A stretch of DNA of 64,000 bases from Phellopilus nigrolimitatus (lineage: Eukaryota > Basidiomycota > Agaricomycetes > Hymenochaetales > Hymenochaetaceae), in assembly GCA_021029095.1 (NCBI GenBank), contig JAJOHG010000011.1, forward strand, positions 434,001 to 498,000, given 5' to 3'. Position numbers and translations under genes: made by a program. The notes beneath the pieces were generated by a model. The model was given only the letters and a program-made list of their open reading frames with translations. It was not told where the DNA came from and did not search any database. Shown here one piece after another: positions 56,126-64,000 of the stretch (the first letter of the stretch is position 1; each line of letters opens with the position of its first letter).

Positions 56126-58798
56126 ATCCCTTGTATACTCCTTTTTTTTCTTCCTTTCGGATTGTGTCTCCGGGTCTTGTGTCACCAACTGAGCAAGAGA
56201 AATCTGGCATAGATTAAAGTCTTTGGACTTTGAAACTTCTCTTTTCTGGCATACATATATCCGCTCCTGTGTATCATATCCTTTTGTCTCTGTCTGCGTT
56301 GTCTTTGCATATTGCTAGTACTTACACGATATCATCTCCAGCGTGTTATTCCCTGGACGCAACGTTAGCTTAATTATTTTGCAGGTCGATGTTCTCTCAT
56401 CCTTTTATTATCATTGAGTCCTCTTGACGCCAATAGGCATGGTACGGCATGTAGCGCCTCAAAAGTGAACCCAGCTGTTCACGTCTTTCGCGCCCATTTC
56501 AATATATGATCCTGGAATAGTTACAGAGCCCCGCCCTTCCTTTTTCTTGCGTGTGTAATCTGGGAGTTGCTAGCTGGGTGTGGAGCGTTTCTGCTTCCCA
56601 AAGACGCGCCCACGGCAGATATGAGCTCACAGCGGTCAATAGGTTTGTTGGGAAGCTGTTGTTGTAAACAGGAATTCGATGAAAGTAAGTGATAGCATTG
56701 AGGAAGTGCGCAGCTAGTGAAACATCTGTGATCCCATCTTGTTTATCATGATCTTGTCCAGCAATAGGAACAGATTAAAAAGAAGAAGAAAAAATTGAGA
56801 ACGAAAACTTACAGCTGCTGCTTCTACTACTGTTTTAGATATCGAGTTGAGCTTGCCTTTGTTGAGGGGAGAAAGAGCGGGCGAGGACTTTGCGGTTGTC
56901 CTGGTACTGCTAGACAGGACATATAGCCATCATTACAGGGTATATAGCATTCGGAGGGTTTCTGATGCGCCAAGCCTCCCCCCCCCCCCCCCCGTTATTT
57001 GTCTTACGCTCCTACCGCCGACTGCAGCAGCTGGTCATGAGTCCATGAGTCGGAGGCATGACGCTCCTGCACTGAATACTTGCGTCCGTGCTCGGCGCCC
57101 GAAAGTACAAAGTACATGCATGCGTGCTTACGATGGCATTTCCCTTCCTCTAAATGTCCAGCCACACACCGTGACCGGTTTCATGGTCTGTTACTCGGTA
57201 CTAGGGGATCGGAGGCTATTATCGCGATCTATAGCTATGAGTTTGCTTTCGGCTTTATGTAAGTATTGTGCTTTGTGATCGCTTCCAGTTCTTGGGAGAA
57301 AATCAACGATCTGCATACTATCCAAATAGGGTAGGCGAAATGCCGTTTTTGATCAGGATGCGTCGAAAATCACCTCGGTGATAAGACTAGCATCAACGAT
57401 GCATACCATCCTCTTAGCCTCAAACGATTCTGAATGCGGAATTGCTGCTTTAACTCTAACTGGAAATAAGGCGCTTATTCTCAGGATATTGAATGAATGC
57501 ACATACTTAGCCCTGCCATCGCGCATTCCCATTCTTGATTCATTCAATTGCGTCGGCCCGCAGAGGAAGCGAAATCGTATTCGAAAGCGACTCTGAACGC
57601 GCCGCAAAAGCATTGCAAACACGTTCTTGACAAGGAATTGATGATGCGATGGTGTGGAGTCGGACACGCCGGCCAGTGCGTAACTTTCCGTGTCCATAAG
57701 CTCAAGGTTCTCGCCCGGTTACGAACACAGATCCTGATGATACGCGATCACGATAGGCGACAGCTGACTGCGCAGCAATGAACTCATCCCATCGTCCAAG
57801 CCGAACTTTCCCTCCGCAAGCGACGGATGCAAAAAGCTTGCGATCTTTTTCACTTTCTTTCCGACAGCTCTAGACCCTGCGCGTGAGCGGTGAACTGTGT
57901 GCATGTAGACAATAAGATGAGGAGATAGAGAGCCGCAGATGACGGACAAGTGAATGTGCTTGGTGAGCACGAGGACGAGGGCCAAAAGAATAGAACCAGG
58001 GTCGCAGTAAGATTAGGATGGGAAGTCGCGAGCCTGATGCCTGGGTATATGCTCTCGTGGGAACATTAACCTTAACGGGTAGTCCTATAGGACCGCGTTC
58101 ACAACGCCTGCTTTCGGTCTTCTCGTTCTTGTCCTCGACGTCGCCAGCTTTTCCGCCATCATCTTGGAGTCGCATACTGCACGGGTCCAAAGCCAGATAA
58201 TCAGTTACCCCTCGGGAATTGGTCGCATTTCTGACTTTGAATCCGCGTGTCGTGTCGCACCGGGCTAGATATAATCAAATCACGCTGCGCGTGCACCTCG
58301 CATGGACGACGATGGCCAGCATGCCCAGCTCGGGGCTATGCCCCCAGCATACAATCGCGACGATTTGTGAGCTTTCTATCTTCTCCTTCAACTTTCGTTT
58401 TCCCTTTTTTCGTCCGACCGGCCGCTTGGAACCGCACACCCAGAACATCGGTATGCGAATCTGCAAGGCGACGACGGGTACAAAATGTCATAAACGATCA
58501 CCAGCACTTGCTTCCGTAGTCGGCTGTCTCCCAGTGTCGGTGCCATCGCTCAGCGGAACGCGTACCCCAGCAACGAAACGTGAAACTTATTCAGCAATTT
58601 ATCTCGTTTTCTTCGGCTTTCTTCCATACACCTCCTTCACAGTCGACTCGCTAGATCTCTGACTGACTAACTGATTTTTATCTTCTATCTTTTCCTTCTG
58701 GCTGTTGTCGACTTCTTTTCTGCACCCTCGCACCTGGTCGCCGTATCGCCCGTCTCGTCATTCTGGCTTACATTCGCGTCCGCCTTAATTGCTCTGAA
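56126..58798. other. 2.7-kb intergenic region
   Basis: No conserved gene seen. It contains a homopolymeric C run followed by GTTATT at about 56977-57000, several short unrelated open frames (56847-57278, 57353-57697, 58219-58662), and in its last kilobase the CT-rich upstream region of the velvet gene, which is long as is usual for developmental regulators. Confidence 0.4.
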
Positions 58799-61506
58799 AT
58801 GGCAATTGGGAGCAGGGAATACGAATTAATTGTCCGTCAAGAGCCCAAGCAGGCGAGAATGTGTGGAGTCGGCACAAAAGGTGAGCGTTCTTTTTCATTT
58901 GCAAAATTTCACGATCCTTCTGCACACGCTCTGGCCATTGATATTATCACATGTTCCTTGTCGAGCAAAGTTCTGACCCTTGCGTCCTGCGATGATCATA
59001 GCTGATCGACGACCGATCGACCCCCCTCCCGTTGTTCAGTTGCGCGTGATAGATAAAGCAGCCAGTCGGAGCAGTTCCCCAGATGAAAAGTACGTCCCCC
59101 TCACGCCCACTGCCTCGTTGCGAACAGAAGCCAATTATAGTATGCGTTCTTTTCAGCGCCGCGAGTCACTACAACCAATCGTTTTTACAGAACCCGTATT
59201 ATTTTATGTATGCGTCGCTCGCTTCTCCCGAGCGAGATGAAGAACTGCACCTTCTGAAAGATGGAAAGACACGCTGCACGACGGGAAGCGTCGTCAGCAG
59301 TCTTTACCATCTCAGGGATCCTGAAGCCGATGGTGAGCCTCTTGCTACAACTTTATTATAAAACTTTCCCCCGCATTACTGTTCTGCGAACCCCGCCCAT
59401 GGGCGCGAACAATCCCGCGCCGTGTTTTCGGCTCCACGTTATGCAGCCTAAATTTACGATGCGGAGATTGAGTTGCATCTTCCCCCCCCCCCCCCCCGTT
59501 ATTATCAAACGGCCTTCCATACTGAAACGTCCTTCTTTGTGTAGGAGACCGTGGGCAGGGGCGCGATGCCGGGTTCTTTGTCTTCCCAGACCTCAGCGTG
59601 CGCACAGAGGGAACGTATCGGCTCAAACTCACGCTGTTCGAGGTGATCGGAGCGAATGTGCACCACTGCAAGTCAATCTTCTCCGCGTCATTTTATGTAT
59701 ACACGGCGAAAAAGTTCCCAGGCATGGAAGGTACGTGCGCATTGATCCCATGCCTTTGTTATGTTCCTATATCGCCGGGGAAACAAACCTTCGCATATTC
59801 ACTCACACTTCGTTCTTCTTTTTGCATTTATTTGTGATCTGCGCATCTATTCAGAGTCAACGAACCTATCATGTGCGCTCGCTGACCAAGGCATCAAAAT
59901 CCGGATTCGCAAGGACGTACGGGTGCGGAAGCGCACAGTGGACCCAACGTGGTTCCAGCCTGTGCAGGCTGATCAGGAGGCACAGTCCGAAGCGTCCGAC
60001 GATGATGAAGCTGCGCGCGATCCGAAACGCGCGCGCACGAGCGATAACCAGGCGAGCGGCTCGGGTTCTGGGCCGCCCCCGCCACCCGCCCCGCCTGCGC
60101 CTGCTCCTGTAACAGGAACGTGGAACATCGACCCCACTCTCGCTGCCCCTCCGCCACCGCCCCCTCCTGCGGGGCCGGTCGCGCCGGAACCCGCTCAATA
60201 CGACTCGCGAGCCTACAATCCCGGCCCGCCACCGCCGCCCTCGTCACACCCGCACTCAGACTATCACCCGCCACCACCTCCTGCGCACCCGCACCCGCAC
60301 CCTCATCCACACTACATGCCACCGCCACCGAACGGGATGTACCCAGCGTCGTACGGCCCGCCCGCACCTGCGCCTGGCTGGGGCCCGGTGCAGGGATATG
60401 GCGCGTATCACCAGCCGCAGCCTGCGTACGACCACCATGCTGCTCCGCCTGCGTCGCATCAACAGCACCGCGGCCCTCCCCCGCCGTCTCAGCCCGGACC
60501 ATACGGCGCCCCCGCTCCGATGCACTACAACGCGCCCCCGCCGTACGGGTACTACGATCAGCACGGACAGTACATCCCCCCACCGCAACACACCCCTCCG
60601 CAGGCATCCCCGAGGAGCGGTACACAGCAGCAGCAGAGCGTGCACCAGCATCAACAAAGCCAGCAGCCGCAGCAACACCATCAGGTGCATCCGCCTCCAC
60701 CGCCTGCAAGTTATCCCGCGCAGGACTATGGGTACGCGCGCGCGCCTCCCGCTCCTGCTTCCGCTTCGGTGCCCCCACCCTCCTCGAGTGCGCCACCCCA
60801 CCAGCAGGCACGTGCGTACCAGCCCGCGCCTACCGCGCAGTCCGCACCGGCGCCGTATCCGACTCCTCCTGCTCCCACCCCGACGCAGCAGCAGCAACAG
60901 CACATGGCGCATTACGTGCCACCGCACCAGTACGCGTACGCGCAGGGAGGCGACCCATACCAGGCGCAGTGGAGCGCGCAGCAGCAATATGCACAGCCGC
61001 CCTTTAGCGGCGGATACGGCCACGCACCCCGTGCACCGACGTGGTCCGCGCCACCTGCAAGCCACGCGGGGCCATCGCTGCAGCAGGCAGACCCGTACGC
61101 GCACTATCCGCAGCAGGGGACGGCCGCAGGAGGAGGGTACGTGCGTCCGGGCCCGGAGGATGGGACGGGGCGCCGCAGCCCGCCGGTGCCGAGCATCTCA
61201 AGCCAGAGCCGCGCGTACGCCGCTGCGAGCGGGAGCCCGGTGCGCGGAAGCGTCGTGTCTGGGGTGGGCGGGAGCCCTGTCGCGCCGACGAGCGCGGGCG
61301 CGGCCGGGATGAGCATGAGTGTGGGGATGGGCCCCGACCGGATCCAACTGGCGCCGCTGCGCGGGGGCGCGGGGACGCCGACGCCGACAGGATACGTGCC
61401 CGTGCCTGTGCCTGTACCCGCGCTGGGGCGGACGAACTCGCACTCGCACTACGGAAAGAAAAACCCGTTGAGCATCGGGAGCATTATTTCTGACGAGACA
61501 GGCTAA
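58799..61506 (+). CDS. Velvet-domain regulator (VosA/VelB-like) with long Pro/Gln-rich tail
   Basis: Fungal developmental and secondary-metabolism regulator with an NF-kB-like DNA-binding velvet fold. 727 aa from five exons: 58799-58880, 59002-59089, 59157-59332, 59545-59730, 59855-61506, phases consistent. The velvet domain runs from YELIVRQEPKQARMCGVGTK and ADRRPIDPPPVVQLRV through NPYYFMYASLASPERDEEL, GFFVFPDLSVRTEGTYRLKL and FSASFYVYTAKKFPGMEEST to LADQGIKIRIRKDVRVRKR. An NLS-like DPKRARTS follows. The remaining roughly 480 residues are low complexity: poly-Pro, PHPHPHP, QQ runs and many Tyr/Gly. The DRRPIDPPP type of start favours the VosA/VelB side over VeA, but the exact subfamily is open. 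The tail is unusually long for VosA or VelB. Confidence 0.9.
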
Positions 61507-62864
61507 TCTTTCGCTTGGCGTTTTGGTTTCGCCTGGTTCTGTCTTGCATACATGTCTGGACTCTCTGAATTGTCCTTTTATTTCTTGGTCTTGACTCCTT
61601 TCTTAATCGTCCGTCGTGCGCGCCTCATCTTTTCACCGTCGCTATCCTGTTACTGGTCAAAGCACTTCCTTTACTGTTTTGTTTGCTCTTCTGCTCGTGC
61701 TGTTATCGTTTTGATGCGCAGACCCTTCCACCCAAGCTGTACCTTTACACGGTTGTATGTCTTCCTCTTCTTCAAAAACCCTCTCAAGCCATGTCCCCCT
61801 CTTTCCTCGTCCTTTCTGATACACATCGCCTGAACGTTGCACATACATAATGGAGAGTAGATACAAATATAAATGAGGGTTGTATTCTCTTTCTTTTCTT
61901 TTCTTTCTTTTCCTCCTTCTCGCATGCCCGTCACGGTTCCGCGTAAATACAATGTACTAGTAAACATGCTTTTGACTTGCCGGGAAAAAAAGGAATGTGT
62001 TATGGTCCTGCTCGGTACTGCGTAGTCCTGCTAAATGCTAGACGTCGCGATGTTCTATCACTCGCGTTTCTGTCTATTGTGGTGTTACTGTGCTTGCTTG
62101 GGATTGAATTTCTTTCCTTCCATCGGATATTGAACGAGCCAAGTGTTATTACCGATTTTCATTTTTCTCGCTATTTTGTCTAGTAAAAATGAGGAAGCTA
62201 GCGGATGGGCAAAGTTTCACCGGAAGAGGGCATGGAGATGCCTCATAAGGTAAGTTTCACTTGGGTGGATTGACGACGACGCGCGTCGGCCACAATCGGA
62301 AAAGCCGGAGTCAGTGTCACTACGCGCATCACAAGCCACAACGAAGATCAACAGTTCAATGAGTGTCGCACGCGCGATGATGCCACCCTTTGATGATTTT
62401 GTCGAAAGGCGCATCGCGGATGTCGGTGATGCGTCCGAGCGATGAATCCCGCTGGCAGGATACAATGAACGAGGTCGATGGGATGTGCTTGAAGATACGT
62501 CGGTCGTATGGGAGGAGCGCGAGTAAGACTGAAGCGGCGCAACTCAAAGAACCTCATGTTGAAGTCAAACCTTCCGTATAAAGAACCGCGTAGAGGGACA
62601 ACACCACCCGCATATCGGCTAAGATCCAACCTGAACAGGTCAGCGACGTGTCCCTGATGTATTCCAACAAGTTTGAAGGCATGAATACAGCGAAAAGTAG
62701 ACTACTCGCACAAACCACCCGAAAAAGCGAATTTGCGCGCAAAAGGCGAGAAAAAAAGGGGGGCGTTGGCAAGTGCCGAGTTCTCCATTCTCTAGAGTGG
62801 CGGAATAGTCCCATACGCATTGGATAATCCGCGAATATTTTTTTGCGCTGTCAGATAATGCAGC
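61507..62864. other. Intergenic region
   Basis: It begins with the T-rich velvet 3' UTR and includes a TTTC microsatellite at about 61888-61912. Between 62203 and 62581 a small spliced plus-strand frame (MGKVSPEEG..., donor at 62250) is possible but has no family support. The last 100 bp is the promoter of the Hpc2-like gene. Confidence 0.4.
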
Positions 62865-64000
62865 ATGCTCTTCGTCTCTTCGCCCCCAGCACTCCAATCC
62901 CCTCTGAACCTGCCTTTTTCGGCCCCTCCCCCGCTTCGCCCACCGCCTCAAGAGCGAGCGCAGCGTCCGCCGCTGTCTATGGCGCAGATATTCGAGCTCG
63001 TCGACGACGACATAGTCATCCTCGACCGGCCCCCGCCACCGCCGCCCTCCGCGCCGTCCCGCCCGCCGTCGAGCAGGCGCAAGGAGAAGCAAGCCGACCA
63101 CCCCGCTGTCCACGTCAAGATGGAGGTCGACCCGACCCACGTGCCCATCGATGACGCAGGTGCAGACACAGCGGCAGCCACGCGCCCGTCGGCGAGTGCG
63201 AACGGCGTGAACGGCGGCGGCGACGTCGTCGACCTGCTGAACAGCGAGCCCGGGTCGCCGCAACAACAGATGCAGAAGGAGTCCCCCGGCAATAGCCTGC
63301 CGGCAGATCCCGCGCCTATGGGCCCGCCTGCCTCAGCCTCGCCACCCTCCTCCAAACCTCCCTCAGTGTCGCTGCCGCACTCCCCGCCGCCGCCGCTCAC
63401 GAACGGCGATACCGCCAACGGTGATGAGAAGCCGCAAAGAGGTGGGTCACAGCCCCCTCAGAGCGCGCCGGCCCCCGGGCCGAGCCAGAAACCGAAGTCC
63501 ACAAAGGCGCCCAAGCGCTCGCCCTCCCCCGAGCTCGTGCCACCGCCTCCGCCTCCACGACTGAGAACAATCCGACTTGACATTCGATTAGGCGGTCCCG
63601 ACAATTATGCGGTTGACATCGCGCAGCTTGCGAGGGACACCGGGCAGCGTTCACTGACGCCGCCGCCCGCTTTGAAGCCCGAGTCGAGCGACAGCGAGGC
63701 CGAGGCCGATGACGACGCCAAGGGTGCAAAGCCGGGAAGGGGTAGAGGCAAGGGCAAGGCGGGGAAGAAGAAGAGTCTTGTCGCGGAGTATTATGACCTG
63801 AACGACCCGTTCATCGACGACTCGGAGCTCGCGGTCGACGAGCGCACATACTTCGCGCAGACAAAGCAGCAGGGCTTCTACGTGTCCTCGGGTGAGGTCG
63901 CGCTTCTCAAGGACCGTGCGCGCGACCGCGAGAGCGAGCGGGACGTTGAGAAGAGCCCCGTGAAGAAGCCGAAGAGCAAGAAGAATGTCGTGCCGACCAT
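62865..64000 (+). CDS. Hpc2/ubinuclein-domain protein, 5' part (HIR histone chaperone)
   Basis: Partial gene, open to the end of the window (about 378 codons). The N-terminus MLFVSSPPALQSPLN leads into a long Pro/Ser/Ala-rich region containing SMAQIFELVDDDIVILDRP. A short ordered block RTIRLDIRLGG precedes DNYAVDIAQLARDTGQRS. A basic stretch GRGRGKGKAGKKK is followed by the Hpc2-related domain: EYYDLNDPFIDDSELAVDER, then TYFAQTKQQGFYVSSGEVAL. In yeast Hpc2 and human ubinuclein this domain links Hir/HIRA to histone H3-H4 for replication-independent chromatin assembly in the nucleus. No intron is needed up to 64000. The start is the first ATG in this frame; a second candidate is at SMAQIF. Confidence 0.85.
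   Translation, partial: MLFVSSPPALQSPLNLPFSAPPPLRPPPQERAQRPPLSMAQIFELVDDDIVILDRPPPPPPSAPSRPPSSRRKEKQADHPAVHVKMEVDPTHVPIDDAGADTAAATRPSASANGVNGGGDVVDLLNSEPGSPQQQMQKESPGNSLPADPAPMGPPASASPPSSKPPSVSLPHSPPPPLTNGDTANGDEKPQRGGSQPPQSAPAPGPSQKPKSTKAPKRSPSPELVPPPPPPRLRTIRLDIRLGGPDNYAVDIAQLARDTGQRSLTPPPALKPESSDSEAEADDDAKGAKPGRGRGKGKAGKKKSLVAEYYDLNDPFIDDSELAVDERTYFAQTKQQGFYVSSGEVALLKDRARDRESERDVEKSPVKKPKSKKNVVPT

Noticed and set aside
60256..61104. Long minus-strand open frame opposite the velvet tail
   Set aside because: An antisense shadow of Pro/Gln-rich repeats (reads as poly-Arg/Val).
1..64000. CRISPR array, bacterial operons or viral genes
   Set aside because: No spacer-repeat array was seen; the intron-rich genes and families are fungal, and no viral proteins were recognised.

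Overview
The window is nuclear DNA of a filamentous basidiomycete, most likely an Agaricomycete. Genes carry many short introns (about 46-100 nt) with GT-AG and a few GC-AG borders. Promoters are CT-rich, and the families present are typical of such fungi: a two-finger GATA factor with an AreA-type N-terminal domain, a velvet factor, a LaeA-like methyltransferase and an Hpc2/ubinuclein protein. A Polyporales-like origin fits the style of the proteins, but this is inference.

Left part (1-16.7 kb): a GATA regulator (1994-5300), a 15-exon sugar transporter (8460-11133), an ABM-type alpha/beta-barrel protein on the minus strand (12553-13337) and an unrecognised 307-aa protein (15501-16700), separated by long gene-poor spacers.

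Middle-left (16.8-30 kb): a decayed MIOS/Sea4-like WD40 fragment, then a peroxisomal acyl-CoA oxidase gene (18212-27494) split inside one exon by a 6,478-bp transposon-like insertion (19142-25619). The insertion has about 1-kb inverted termini built of 21-bp tandem units and an 8-bp target duplication. It carries a nested 916-bp hAT-type element with its own 8-bp duplication. Removing the outer insertion and one target copy restores an intact 677-aa oxidase ending in SKL. A thiamine-diphosphate enzyme lies tail-to-tail with it.

Middle (30-52.5 kb): an AP-1/AP-2 beta adaptin, a small CsbD-like stress protein, two Ser/Thr-rich single-pass membrane proteins, an F-box protein, mitochondrial QCR2, an X-family DNA polymerase (lambda-like, BRCT), a LaeA-like methyltransferase and an intron-containing tRNA-Tyr(GTA).

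Right part (53-64 kb): a long-chain acyl-CoA synthetase, a velvet-domain regulator with a very long Pro/Gln/His-rich tail, and the 5' part of an Hpc2/ubinuclein-domain gene running off the end.

Functionally the window mixes fatty-acid activation and peroxisomal beta-oxidation (ACSL, ACOX), housekeeping (QCR2, adaptin, Pol X) and developmental, nitrogen or secondary-metabolism regulators (GATA, velvet, LaeA-like). The most notable structure is the nested transposon that has recently broken the acyl-CoA oxidase gene. All exon borders were worked out by eye from splice signals and reading frame.
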